A stretch of DNA of 64,000 nucleotides from Dichetophora obliterata (Eukaryota; Arthropoda; Insecta; Diptera; Sciomyzidae), in the NCBI GenBank assembly GCA_963920525.1, contig OY986438.1, positions 79,182,677 through 79,246,676 on the forward strand, in the 5' to 3' direction. Positions within the stretch are counted from its first letter, which is position 1, and each line of letters begins with the position of its first letter. A model generated the notes under the pieces. The model did no database searches, was not told the DNA's origin, and saw nothing but the letters and a program-made list of their open reading frames with translations. Below are positions 22,738-33,371 of this stretch, one piece after another. The translations under genes were made by a program, and so were the position numbers.

Positions 22738-23625
22738 TTTATTTTTAGTATATTTTATGTTTTCAATCGCTCACATCATTGTTATGTTTTTAATATATGT
22801 TTTAAAATAATTAGATATCTTATATAAAAGAACTAAAACGATTATTGAAATTAAAATAGTTATTATTATTGTTTTAAGCATTCACTACTCTATTTACTCT
22901 TTTATGCACATATGCCTTAAAATATTGACTTATCTTATATGCTATATATATATCATGATACTTATTATTATTATTATTGTTACTATGCTTGTTGTTGCTG
23001 TGTTTTGCACTTCCGTCCTTGTCACTGCAGATCCAAGATTATTTTCGATATTCTCATTTATTATGATGCTTTCCTTGCTTTTCTGGTTCAGCACTGCGAG
23101 TTGTCTATATGTTTCCGTTAGGTTTGGTATGACTGTCATATACGCCGCTTTTTATCTGTTTCAATTCTTCTATCAATTTACTCTTATTCTCACCCGTTGC
23201 TAGATGAATTACCCTGTATAATTCGCCAAGTTTTCGTCTTCTATTCACCGCTTTTCCTCCTCTGGTTTTTCACTTTGGTTTCTCTGGTTGCACTTGTTGT
23301 GTTCTTACTGTCTGTCTCTTCAGATATTTTTCCACAGTCAGTGGCTTCGATCCAGCAGTTAAAGGTGTTGGCACATAAAATTTGGTAATGCTGTTGTTTC
23401 ACTCAAGGCTTCCGGCACGTAATACGGCACGTAATACGGCACGTATTCTTCTTCTTGTATCGGCGTTGGATGATTCAGATTCTCGAACAATTCGTCTAAA
23501 CTCTCTTTATCGTATGACATTACAGATTTCCGACTGCAGTTAGTGGATTCGTTGTCCTCCGTATTTATATTTGCGGGACTTATCTCACAGAATCTATTTT
23601 CACAGGTTCGTTCTCAGGACCGCCA
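22738..23625 (-). other. Leader region of gypsy element A
   Basis: Almost 900 bp between the LIM-like frame and the 5' LTR, with no recognised protein. Long open stretches on the + strand at 22904-23203 and 23197-23388 are hydrophobic, low-complexity antisense readings. The primer-binding site is adjacent to the LTR at about 23608-23625. GGCACGTAATAC is repeated in tandem near 23413-23440. Confidence 0.45.
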
Positions 23626-24504
23626 TGTTATGATGTTAGATTGCCAATGTTGGGTATGGTGTTGCAGGATAAACCATGAGATCTTATGTTGACAGGAAAT
23701 CGTCCTATGTACTGGGATCTATCTAACAAGAATCCTACTTGTTGACTTTAAAGCAAGCCACGCTGATATTGAAGGCCTCAAAGGCCGCTCCTTTTGAAGA
23801 TAAATTAAAACAGTATACTTCTCAAATTTTTATTGCTCAGCTTGGACTCCAAACTTGATTATCCCGACTCTGCTTTATTAATCAACAATTTTCAGCTTAT
23901 ATAATAAAATTACAATAAATTCTTACTTCATAAAACACACCCACTTTCCAGTCACTTTCCAAACATTAATTTCTGTATATTCTTGTAACCAATCACAATT
24001 CTTTGGTTACGACAGAAATGCTGAAATATGCACTTTCAAATGACTTAGTTCAAATTCTCAGTGCTTCTTATTTACTCTGACTGTTTTCATATTGTTATTT
24101 CAAGATTTAAGAAATAACAATAAAGAAAACAATCATTTCATCAGATGCCCTACTCCATCGAACTATTCTTATGAAATTTTATTTCCACACCTTTCCTCAC
24201 ATGTTGACCCACATGCGCACACTGCAATATGATCTTGTCTTTTATTATTTTTAATTTCAAACTGAAGTGGCCGATCGCGTAGACAGACCCATTGGCTAAT
24301 TTATGATTCATTCATCATTTTGTTTTATTTATTTTCTGTAATTGTTTATTTGTCGCAATTTACCAAGATCGTATTGCATTCACATGTGCTCAGCATATGA
24401 AGGTTCTGACCTTGGTTGTGACTAGGTGTTTTGTTTATTTTATTCTTACACGTTCTAATGCTATTGTTTATTTATTTGTTTGTTATGCACACAAAAATGT
24501 AACA
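23626..24504 (-). repeat. 5' LTR of gypsy element A
   Basis: 879 bp, matching 9406-10234. On the + strand it runs from TGTTATGATG to AAAATGTAACA. Differences from the other LTR include a 20-base extra segment near 23685, small insertions near 24313 and a longer 3' end. Divergence is moderate, indicating an old insertion. Confidence 0.85.
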
Positions 24505-24511
24505 GTATATA

Positions 24512-25147
24512 CCCTCCAGGAAATGTGAGCATTCCCGGATGTAACCAGGAAACATTCCATGGAATGTAAGAAGCATTCCCCTTCGGTGCACACTCCATTG
24601 CTTTTTTACATAGCATGTCATTAGAGGGAAACATTCCTCTCCACTGTGTTAAAAGTCAAGTGGAAACATTCCTCTCCGCTGTCTTAAAAAGTGAACTAGA
24701 AGCAGTCCTTTCCCTGTTCTGAAAAATAATGCCGAAACATTCCTCTCACTTGTTTTGAAAATGCTCGGCCAGGATTCGAACCCGGGACTCTTGAGCGAGA
24801 GTCAAGCGCGCTACCACTAGACTATCGAATTTTATAATAAGCGGCTAGGGAAAAAAATGAAATTAATATTTTCTTTTGTCATTGCTTGACAATAAGTAAA
24901 AGTTTCCATATGCATTCTTAAAGAAGCGGTTTGGAAACAATATTAATTCAAAACTACCAGTATAATTTCAAAAGATATGATGGGGAATGTTTATTCATCA
25001 TTTCCATATGTAAGTCTTCCAACTTATACAATTAGGAAGCGGTTTGGAAAAAACAAATATAAAACTACCCTTAAGCTTCCAAAAGATACGGTGGGGAATG
25101 TTTCTTTATCACATTTAGATGGAAGTTTTCCGATTTTTCCTGGAGGG
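24512..25147 (+). repeat. Inverted-repeat element 'T' with tRNA-like sequence, copy 1
   Basis: Ends are CCCTCCAGGAAA (24512-24523) and TTTCCTGGAGGG (about 25136-25147), with ATATA on both outer sides. Homologous in reverse orientation to 26472-26869. The body repeats AACATTCCTCTCC-CTGT-TT-AAAA units (period about 40, 24630-24750) and holds a tRNA-like sequence at 24770-24838. A 73-codon frame (24977-25198) crosses the right end and is probably noncoding. The element begins within 8 bp of the end of the gypsy A LTR. Confidence 0.65.
24770..24838 (-). ncRNA. tRNA-like sequence (box A/box B), copy 1
   Basis: Read on the minus strand: TTCGATAGTCTAGTGGTAGC (box A type), a stem CTTGA/TCAAG with loop CTCTCGC, and CCGGGTTCGAATCCTGG (T-arm with box B GGTTCGAATCC). 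A 5-bp anticodon stem and 7-base loop would give anticodon CUC (Glu-like). The acceptor stem is only partly paired and there is no terminator in place, so I regard it as a tRNA-derived pol III promoter unit inside a mobile element and not a working tRNA gene. Confidence 0.6.
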
Positions 25148-26471
25148 TATATTCAGAACATTATACTTACAGAAAAGTGTAACGGGGGTTTTATTTAAAG
25201 GCTGAGGTATGCTCAGCCGCTCCAGGATCAGACAAAAGACCCTCGAACTTTCTCCAATAAATAAGAAGACTTGAAGAATTTTAATGCTCTTATTATAATT
25301 GCTGCTTTATTGTTTGTAATTTTTAGCAGTGTACATAGTATATATATATATATATATATTCCCTTAGTGTTTAATTCAATGAGCAAGCCTTACTTATTAC
25401 AATACACAATATTACAAATAAATGCTACAATACGTAATTGAATCTGCCGATAAAGTCCTCGTATGCTGATTGATGATGTGTGGTGTACGGTGGAGTGCGG
25501 TGACTCGGAGAGATTCGGTGGTATTCGTTGAAGTTCGGTGACGGTCGGTATGAGGACGACTTAGGCAAGACCCGACTACGCTGCTTTATTTAGCATTTAA
25601 TCTTAACATATATGATTTTATATGTGGCGTGAATCGCCTTACTATAACTCTAACGATAATAAAAAAAGAAAGAAAAGAAAATAAACTCTTAAGCATAAAT
25701 TTATGTAGCGGATGTCCGACCGACCGAAGCCGACGTGAAAAGTCCGAGCTTAAAAAAACTACTTCGGATGTCCGACCGACCGAAGCCGACATGAAAAGTC
25801 CGAACAAAAGAACCTGCTTCGGATGTCCGACAGACCGAAGCCAACGTGAAAAGTCCGATCCGAATAGAACCTACTTCGGATGTCGGACCGACCGAAGCCG
25901 ACGTGAAAAGTCCGAACAAAAGAAATTGCTTCGGATGTCCGACCGACTGAAGCCGACGTGAAAAGTCCGAGCCGGAGAGAACCTACTTCGGATGTCCAAC
26001 TGACCGAAGCCGACGTGAAAACTCCGAACTTAAAGAAACTACTTCGGATGTCTGACCGACCGAAGCCGACGTGAAAAGTCCGAACTAAACTACAAAATAA
26101 AAATGAAACTTATATATAAAACTACTACAACATGTTTTAGCGACGATCTGCAGAAATGGGATCGTCGGAAAATTTCATCTACTTGTTTATCAAGTAGCGG
26201 ACGGACTCAGCAATACTCTTTCGGACCGTGCCTAAGTCTGCCAAACTACGCATTCTTATTTGTCCTCCGTTAAAAACTTGATGGGAATTATACCATGCTG
26301 AGTTGGCTGTTGCTGGCTATTGACTACGTTGAGTTGCTGTGTTTGTGTGTTTGTTGCATGCCTGGCTATTGACAACGTTGAGTAGCTGTGTTTGTGTGTT
26401 TGTTGTATTCCTGGCTGTTGACTATGTTGAGTTGATATGTTTGTGTGTTTGTTATATGCCTAGCTGTTGGC
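25148..26471. other. Spacer between the two T copies, with tandem arrays
   Basis: Noncoding. It contains a (TA)n run at about 25340-25360, the 56-bp tandem array at 25707-26090, and near 26290-26460 three loose repeats of GTTGAGT-GCTGTGTTTGTGTGTTTGTTG followed by CCTGGCTATTGAC (period about 57-58). Its 25.2-25.6 and 26.1-26.3 kb parts (for example GACTCGGAGAGATTCGG, GACGGACTCAGC) might be old LTR sequence, but I cannot show that. Confidence 0.45.
25707..26090. repeat. Tandem array, about 56 bp x 7
   Basis: Seven units start at about 25707, 25763, 25819, 25876, 25929, 25985 and 26041, each with CTTCGGATGTCCGACC followed by GACCGAAG, CCGACGTGAAAAGTCCGA and a variable A-rich spacer. Each unit contains the inverted pair CTTCGG/CCGAAG and a second pair around TCGGA/TCCGA, so single strands could fold. 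Units differ by a few substitutions, so the array is not freshly amplified. Confidence 0.85.
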
Positions 26472-26869
26472 TCCCTCCAGGAAAAATCGGAAGGCTTGTA
26501 TTTATATTGTTTCCCCACCGCATCTTTTGGAAGCTTAAGGGTGGTTTTGTATTTATATTGTTTCCAAACTGCTTCTTTAAGAATGCATGTGGAAACTTTT
26601 ATTTATTATCAAGCAATGACAGTAGAAAATATTAATATCATTGTTTTCTAGCCGCTTAATGTAGAATTCGATAGTCTAGTGGTAGCGCGTTCGACTGTCG
26701 CTCAGGGGTCCTGGGTTCGAATCCTGGCCGAATCCATTCTTATAACAAGGGAGAGGAATGTTTCCACATGACTTTTTAACACAGCGGGGAATGGAGTGTG
26801 CAACAAAGGGGAATGCTTCCTACATTCCATGGAATGTTTCCTGGTAACATCCGGGAATGCTCACATTTC
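26472..26869 (-). repeat. Inverted-repeat element 'T', copy 2
   Basis: Reverse-oriented homologue of 24512-25147, with ends CCTCCAGGAAAAATCGG (from 26474) and CATTTCCTGGAAGG. It is shorter because it has one AACATTCCTCTCC unit where copy 1 has several. Together the two copies form a 2.36-kb inverted arrangement that encloses the tandem arrays. Confidence 0.65.
26666..26736 (+). ncRNA. tRNA-like sequence (box A/box B), copy 2
   Basis: Homologous to 24770-24838. It reads ATTCGATAGTCTAGTGGTAGC...GGGTTCGAATCCTGGCCGAAT. Here the outer pairing ATTCG/CGAAT is kept, but the anticodon stem has decayed (TTCGA...CTCAG). Conservation of boxes A and B in both copies, with a decayed anticodon arm in one, fits a mobile tRNA-derived unit. 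Confidence 0.6.
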
Positions 26870-27139
26870 CTGGAAGGCTGTCTTATAGGTGCACAGTGGC
26901 GTAGTGGGACAGTGGCGAAGGGAGCTGGGTGCCATTTTGTAACATTGTCCCCTTTACAATTCCCCCCCCACAAATTTCAAAAATAATATTCTTAGTGACA
27001 ACATTAAGAGTAAGTACTAAGAAAATAAAAATAAAAAAAAGTAAAAGAACTGGTGCAAAAAAACTACGCTTAATGCGGATGAGTTCATCGTGAACTTAAA
27101 AGTATTTTTCCTAATAATTGAAATGAAAAAACCGTATGA

Positions 27140-29066
27140 ACAAACTATACAAAAAGAGTAAATTGAACATATCCTTTCGTGAAAACAATCTTGTGGCTCG
27201 TAAACAGTATGAAAATCTAAAGATCTCCCTTTATTGAAGTAATGTCCGGGCGTTGAAATCGGATATTAAATGCAATCCTAGAGCTTTCTGGAAATTTTTT
27301 AATAAAAAGAGAAATACTAAGGGTACCTTCCTAAAAATATGTATTTTAAAGATAAAACATCGAACAATATTGAGGATGCATGTAATATGTTTTCTGACTA
27401 CTTCCAATCAAATTTTGTTTCAGATAATGTTCCTATAATGTTCCTATACATCCTATACATCATGTTCCAATCAAATTTTGTTTCAGATAATGTTCCTATA
27501 CATCAAGATCGATCGCTATATAATGGAGAGCGAATCACTGATTTGGGCAGTTAAGTTCTTTCGGTAGAAGATGTTTTTAACGAGTTGTTGTCACTCGATA
27601 TTAATAAGGGTGCTGGCCCCGATAATATCCCACCAATCGTCCTTCAAAAATGTGCTGCTGCACTTGCTCAGCCTCGTTCACTAATTTTTCATTTGAGAAA
27701 GGTATATTTTTGGATATTTGGAAGGTTTCAATTATAGTCCCTATTCATAAATCGGGATCAAGACAAGACATATACCTATAGAAACTATAGACCAATATCT
27801 AAGTTACCATCAATTCCCAAATTGTTTGAAGCCTTGGTGAAAAAACAGATCTATCAAGGCATTAAAAATTCGATATCTGAAAGCCAGCACGGTTTTGTCT
27901 CTGGAAAATCAACCTCTACAAACCTGGTTCTATTCACTCACTTAATAAAAAATGAATTGGAGAATGGTAAACAAATAGACGTTATTTTCACAGATTTCGC
28001 TAAAGCATTTGATAGCACTCTATTTTAATTAATAAGTTCAGTCTAATGGGTTTTCATTCTTCACTCTTGTCTTGGCTTAGTGAGTACCTTTTAGGTCGTA
28101 GCCAAAATGTATGCATCGGAAAGACGATCTCAAAAGCAATAAATAATCATTCAGGTGTGCCACAGGGTAGCCACCTTGGGCCGTTGTTATTTATTCTTTT
28201 CATCAATGATCTTCCTAATTTTATACAGTACTCAGAATTCCTTATGTATGCTGATGATGTTAAGATTTTTAAATCTGTAAGCTCTCGCAGTAATCAATGG
28301 AGTTTACAAAGTGATTTAAATAGTCTGCACTCATGGTGTATGCTAAATAAACTGAATTTAAATTTGTCAAAATGCAACATAATGTCATTTTATATGGTAA
28401 TATCTCCAATGTTTTTTGATTACTCAATTTTATGCAACGCCTTGATTAGAGTAGATTCTATATCTGATCTAGGTGTACTCTGCGATAAAAAGATGTCATT
28501 TTCAGGTCATTATGATAACATAATCGGCAGGGCTAATGCTATGATGGAATTCGTTAGACGCAACACTAGAGAGTGCTGACCCGTATACCATAAAGACTCT
28601 TTTCATTTCCATTATAAGATCAATACTTGAGTATGAGTGTGTAATATGGGACCCATTTTATGAGTCGAATAGTACAAGATTGGAAAAAGTCCAAAAACGT
28701 TTTACTCGTTTTGTTGTGAAAAAACTAAATTGGAATTTTATGCCAGAGTATAGCTCCCGATGTGCACTTATTGGGCTTAAATCATTGACTTCTAGAAGAA
28801 AATATTTTCTTATAACTTTTGTTCGAGATCTTTTAATGAATAATATTAACTGTGCGCCAATCCTCGCCCGTCTCAATATTTATGCTCCGGAAAGACACTT
28901 TAGGCAAAGAAATTTTTTTTACATTCCGCACCATAGAACTAACTATGGCCGGAGTGATCCGATTTTTAACATGTGCACTGTCTATAACAGTGTAAGTGCT
29001 CATATAGATTTCACTCAAAATAGAGAGGCATTTAAGCAAACTGTAAATAAATAAATAAATAAATAA
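27140..29066 (+). mobile_element. Non-LTR retrotransposon, 5'-truncated, with (AAAT)n tail
   Basis: RT and C-terminal region of a non-LTR element of the Jockey/CR1-like assemblage, ending in tandem AAAT repeats at 29043-29066. The endonuclease is missing, as expected for a 5'-truncated insertion. A 40-bp direct repeat near 27408-27500 (CCAATCAAATTTTGTTTCAGATAATGTTCCTA twice) is a local duplication. Frames change at least four times. Confidence 0.8.
27540..29054 (+). pseudogene. Non-LTR reverse transcriptase, frameshifted
   Basis: Motifs in order: NKGAGPDNIPP (about 27606), ALVKKQIYQ...SQHGFVSGKSTSTNLV (27822 onward), IFTDFAKAFDS (27986), NNHSGVPQGSHLGPLLFILF (28143-28202), the catalytic LMYADDVKIF (28242-28271), LHSWCMLNKLNLNLSKC (28327-28377) and the thumb DLGVLCDKKMSF. 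The C-terminal part 28600-29054 (SILEYECVIWDP, RLEKVQKRFTRFV) ends in stop codons at the AAAT tail. The catalytic Asp pair is intact; the frame is not. Confidence 0.85.
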
Positions 29067-29551
29067 TACAATTAAAACTAGAGACTTAAAATAAAAAAAA
29101 TAAGAAAAGAAGTAAATTTAAAAACAAAACGGTTCTTAAGGCGAAAAATTTTATTGTTTTGCTCTTCACTTCACAGCATAGTCTAGCCTTGCCGTTTTAA
29201 AATAGTTACGGTTATTTTTTCTCCTTTTTTTGATGTGTGCTTTGTAGATCGCGTGTGTCCGGTAAAATTCTGGGCTTGCCGACGGAGTGAAGCGACAGGT
29301 GTAATGGTGGGGCGGTGTATGGTTCGGTGCGAAGCTGTGGTGTGGGTGCGACGGTTAGTGTTTTTGGTGGTGTGACGGTCGACGGCTTGACGTTAGGCTG
29401 TAATGTCGGTGTGGCGGTTAGTGATGTGTTTGCGAAACGGAGTTAGCTGAAGTAGCGGTAGCGCAGTGTTATCAGTTGCGCCTTCTGCGCCCGTGGCCTC
29501 TGCCACATCAGAGCTTCCGTCTGAGTGACAGGGTATCGCCAGGGGTGATAA
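29067..29551. other. Noncoding stretch, G/T-rich 29270-29480
   Basis: No gene recognised. The segment 29270-29480 is rich in GTG/GGTGTGG words and may belong to the same decayed gypsy element as the protease fragment at 30.05-30.44 kb. The SINE inserted at its right end. Confidence 0.35.
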
Positions 29552-29558
29552 ACGAGTA

Positions 29559-29903
29559 AAATAATAATAATAATAATAAACTGGCCATTTCAGCCCTTGG
29601 AAGGACTTGGACCTAGCTTCTATTGATCAATTGTGTTGTGCGTGTTATTAAATGTTTGATCACAAATGACCGAGAACTGTACCTACGTGTTTTATGCCGA
29701 CTCCGAACGGCTTATGTTCTCAAGAAGCTTTTACATGGCAATTTTTACTCTCTAAGGTTTGCCATTGTCTGCAGAGAGGTGACGACCGAACAGAAAAATT
29801 AATTCAATTGAAAAAACTTTCTGTCTGAGCTGGAATTGAACCCGGGCTACCGCGGTTCTTTAGCTTAGGGGCCACGCACTCTACCCACTAGGCTACGGAC
29901 GCC
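29559..29903 (-). mobile_element. tRNA-derived SINE, copy 1
   Basis: Read on the minus strand the element starts GGCGTCCGTAGCCTAGTGGG (tRNA-like, box A) and has CCCGGGTTCAATTCC (box B) about 55 bases later. A unique body of about 250 bp follows, ending CTGAAATGGCCAGTTTATT and a (TTA)n tail. A target duplication ACGAGTA flanks it at 29552-29558 and 29904-29910. SINEs are copied by the enzymes of a partner LINE; the partner is not identified. Four further copies are in this window. Confidence 0.9.
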
Positions 29904-30049
29904 ACGAGTAGTCTGCCGAATATTTCGGGTTTCGTAGATTTTCGGTGGTTCGGGTTCAATAATGCGGTCGATGGTGGGCTTGATTGTTGCAGGCGCGTAG
30001 TTCGTGCTTATAGGCATCGCTCTCCATTTAAATAATTATACGTTTGGTT

Positions 30050-30440
30050 CCGGTGTCAAATTGTCTCGTCTGACAAGAGAGTGCAGGCTTGAGACATTTT
30101 TCGCTTGGTCATTGCTTTGCTGGTCCAGCTCTTGACCGTCCATCGTTAATTTTATGCCTCTGCATCGTAAGAAATCCATTCCTATGATCATTGGCTCTGC
30201 TAGTGATGATAGTGGGGAGACTGAGACAAATACTGAATTCTGCCCATAGTCGACTTGGATGGGATAAGCGTCCTCTCAATCGCCTATAGAGCTATTTGCT
30301 AATTGCATTTTCCTGCTGTGTGGCCGCAGGTTTAATATTTTGCTCAGCTAAAAATTAATTGATGCCATCGTCGACGTATGATAGTGTAGATCCGATGTCG
30401 ATCAATGCCTTTATCGGTTGCCCATAACCTTTACGGTGAT
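30050..30440 (-). pseudogene. gypsy-type aspartic protease fragment
   Basis: The minus strand reads GQPIKALIDIGSTLSYVDDG (active-site LIDxGST, with Ile where Thr is usual) at about 30424-30365. After a frame change it gives SLAEPMIIGMDFLRCRGIKL at about 30215-30145, the conserved second block of retroviral-type proteases. No RT is attached. It is a remnant of a gypsy element different from A and B; the SINE copy 1 lies downstream. Confidence 0.7.
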
Positions 30441-31344
30441 ATAATAGCGAGCATCAAGTAAGTTTTAAAAACGATTCATATTTGATGGTGCTTACTTAAT
30501 AAAACATAACATCGAGACAAAAAAGAGAAACAGAACAATCTCAATTACCGATATTACATTGGTATAAAACTGCGTTAGGTATAATAGGATGAAGTTAAAT
30601 TGATTTAATTATTTAAATGTAATATAATTTTCCGTTTTAAGACGTCTACCGAATCAGAAAAATTAATCATGTTGAAGTTGTCATTGAAATCACTGAAAAT
30701 ACATCGTAAAGGTTCATGAAGAGCATAATTAGAACTGCACTGACTCAACTTGAAAAACAGAAAATGTCTAGTTCCTCTTCTTGGGATGTTAAAATTTAGA
30801 GCTGAGATGAGATATTCCGAATTAATCTTGCCACGAAGTAATTTATACAGAAACATGACATTAAACATCATTCTTCTGCTTCTTAGGGAAGGTAGTAAAA
30901 TAATTTTAAGGCGTATTTCATACGATGGAAGCATAATATTGGGGTTCCAACGACTACGACGTAAAGCAAAAAGTAAAATCTGTTTTTGAACGGATTCTAT
31001 GGCGTCGCTGTAGACATTATGTTGTGGGTTCCATATAACTGATGCATATTCAAGAATTGGCCTAACGAGAGAGGTATTGTATATAATAATTTAGTAGTAA
31101 AGGGATCACTGAATTCTTTAGCCCATCTTTTAATGAAACCAAGGACTCCTCTTGCCTTGTTTATCACCATATTAACGTGGAGATTGAAGCGAAGTTTTGA
31201 ATCCATAATAACACCAAGATCGAGAAGACTGGAAACTATTTCTAAGTTAGTGTTGTTTATAGTGTAATTTATGTTATTCGCAGATCTTCGCAAGAATGTC
31301 ATTTGCTTACATTTTCTTAAGTTGAGATTTAATATATTTAAGCT

Positions 31345-32060
31345 TCACCAGTCCACAAGTCTATTTAGATCAGATTGTACAAGATGTCGTTCTTCGGGTG
31401 ATTTGTAACAAAGAAAAAGTTTCACGTCGTCAGCGTACATTAAGACGTTACAGTGTTTTATTACCACAGGAAGATCATTGATGAATAGTAAAAACAAAAC
31501 CGGTCCAAGATGACTGCCCTGAGGAACGCCAGAAGTGACCGAAATACTTTTTGAAAGAGAATTCTTATATAAAACCTTTTGAGTACGTCTAGATAAATAC
31601 GAATTTATCCAATTTAGTAATGTGACAGGAAATCCAATAAGGTGGAGTTTTTTCAAAAGAAGATTATGATTAACACTGTCTAAAGCTTTGCTAAAGTCCG
31701 TATAAATAACATCAGTCTGCAGTCCCAAAGTAAAACCATTTATAACACGCGTAGTAAACTCTAAGAGGTTTGTTGTAGTGGACTTACCCTTCAGAAAAAC
31801 ATGTTGAAAGACAGAAATGGTGGAAGACGCGGAGTGGGTTAATTAATCAGTTATGATTTTCTCAAATAACTTAGGGATTGCACTTAATTTTGCAATTCTT
31901 CGATAGCTAGAACCATTTATCTTGGAGCCAGATTTATGAAGGGGTATAATATAAGAATCCTTCCATATAATAGGAAAATAACCACTATGCAAGGAAATAT
32001 TAAAAATGTATGCTAGAGGAGTGCACAGGTTAGTGCACATTGCTTTAAAATACAGCTCGG
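31345..32060 (-). pseudogene. Reverse transcriptase of the minus-strand non-LTR element
   Basis: From high to low coordinates: KDSYIIPLHKSGSKINGSSYR (about 31960-31900), a break near 31840, DVIYTDFSKALDSVNHNLL (31715-31660), SVTSGVPQGSHLGPVLFLLF (31545-31487), the catalytic VLMYADDVKLFL (31445-31410) and SDLNRLVDW. The downstream part continues to 30997 (DLGVIMDSKLRFNLHVNMV) and 30605. The catalytic residues are present; the frames are interrupted at least three times. Confidence 0.85.
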
Positions 32061-33371
32061 AATTTCATCAGGGCCGGTCTTAAAAAAGGATTTTACTTAT
32101 CGAAGATAACACATAAAAATATTTGGGTCTATTACAGGAGTTTCAAAAGAGTTAACTGGCGAAAGAAAAGGAAACACCGTGCTAGTATTAAATGGTATAT
32201 CGGAGTAAGTTGATTTGAAGAAGTTTCAAACATGTTAGAAATCACATTGTCACTTCTTTCTGATTGAATTTCATAAGAGGTGGAAAGCTGGAGGCTTTAC
32301 GTTTTGAGTTAACAAAACTATAGAAAAGTTTTGGATCATCTTTAAATTGAGATTTTATGTTAATTATATAAGCAGAATAGCATTGTTTATTTAATAGTTG
32401 ATATCTATAACGACAAGAAAAGAAGGAAGCAAAGTCTAAACTAGAACTAGATATTTTATATATTTAAATAAACGATTTTTTAAATTTTTAAGTGCCTTTT
32501 GATCATTTGTTAGCCTGGGTGGATTTAAAGGATTGGAGAAACACCTTTTTTTTGGGACGGACAATAAAAACACCTTCGCAGAGTATCATTGAAAAACTGT
32601 ACAGAAGATTCGACGTCATAATATGAATATGATGTTCCGCTAGTTAAAATTGGAGACCAATCAGTCTGCGAAAGAAAGGAATTAAGTTTTACATAGTCCG
32701 TTTCCTTAAAATTATAAACTTTTTTATTTCGTGCATCAGCAGTTACTTTATCTACTTTTTCGTGGGGAAGTAAAACTGTTATTTCAAGAGTTGAATGATG
32801 TACATCTTCTGGAAGAGATACGGGATTCGAACAATGGAGATTAACAGTAGTGCATCTATCTACAAATACAAGGTCTAGGGTTCTGTGGTTTATATTTAAA
32901 ATATCATTGACTTGTTGAAGACACAGATCAGACAGCTTATCTAGGAAATCATTTATACAATCACTATTGGAAACAGAAGTAAGAAATGAAGAATCATCAG
33001 ACGATCTCCAAGTCACAAAAGGTAGGTTAAAATCACCCAGCTCAATAAGAACGTCTTTATTTTTTAACAAATTATGAACTTTTTCGATGGCGTGTAAATG
33101 CTTTAAATACATTTCTAAGTCACATTTAGGAAGAATGTAAGAGCAGGTAACATAAATAATACTATAATTTAATTTAACTGCAACTCAAATGAACTCAATG
33201 TCACTGGTGTCAAGAATTGTCAATTCTTCAGATACAAGCGAGTTTTGAACAGCTATCAAAACACCACCACCGATCTTATCATGACGATCTTTACGAAAAA
33301 TTTGATATTTATTGCACATTATTTCAGAATTTAAGATATTAGAAGAGTCTCTGTAAAAGTTATAATGTTAT

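Larger units (their letters stand above)
9406..24504 (-). mobile_element. Ty3/gypsy LTR retrotransposon 'A', degenerate, multiply interrupted
   Basis: Matching terminal repeats lie at 9406-10234 and 23626-24504, both starting TGTTATGATGTTAGATTGCC on the + strand. The internal region reads on the minus strand in the order leader, LIM-like frame, gag (Asn-rich tail), RT, RNase H, integrase. On the minus strand TGGCGGTCCTGAGAACG follows the 5' LTR directly and fits a tRNA primer-binding site, and CTTAAAGGGTA precedes the 3' LTR as a short polypurine tract. Later insertions are a BEL/Pao element (11385-16975), a dispersed repeat (about 18.56-18.91 kb) and a THAP-bearing insertion (about 19.18-21.16 kb). 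Long LTRs recall Osvaldo/Ulysses-type elements, but the lineage is not established. No reading frame is intact. Confidence 0.85.

Noticed and set aside
22904..23388. Hydrophobic + strand frames with possible membrane segments
   Set aside because: They are antisense to the gypsy A leader, with T-rich low complexity; no signal peptide or family pattern holds up.
24770..24838. Functional tRNA-Glu(CUC) gene
   Set aside because: The acceptor stem is poorly paired, no terminator follows, and a homologous copy with a decayed anticodon arm sits in the same mobile element.
25707..26090. Regularly spaced repeats resembling a CRISPR array
   Set aside because: The genome is eukaryotic, spacers are short and similar A-rich linkers, and there are no cas genes. 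It is an ordinary minisatellite.
29815..29903. Functional tRNA gene at the SINE head
   Set aside because: It is always followed by the same 250-bp body and tail and flanked by target duplications, so it is a SINE head.
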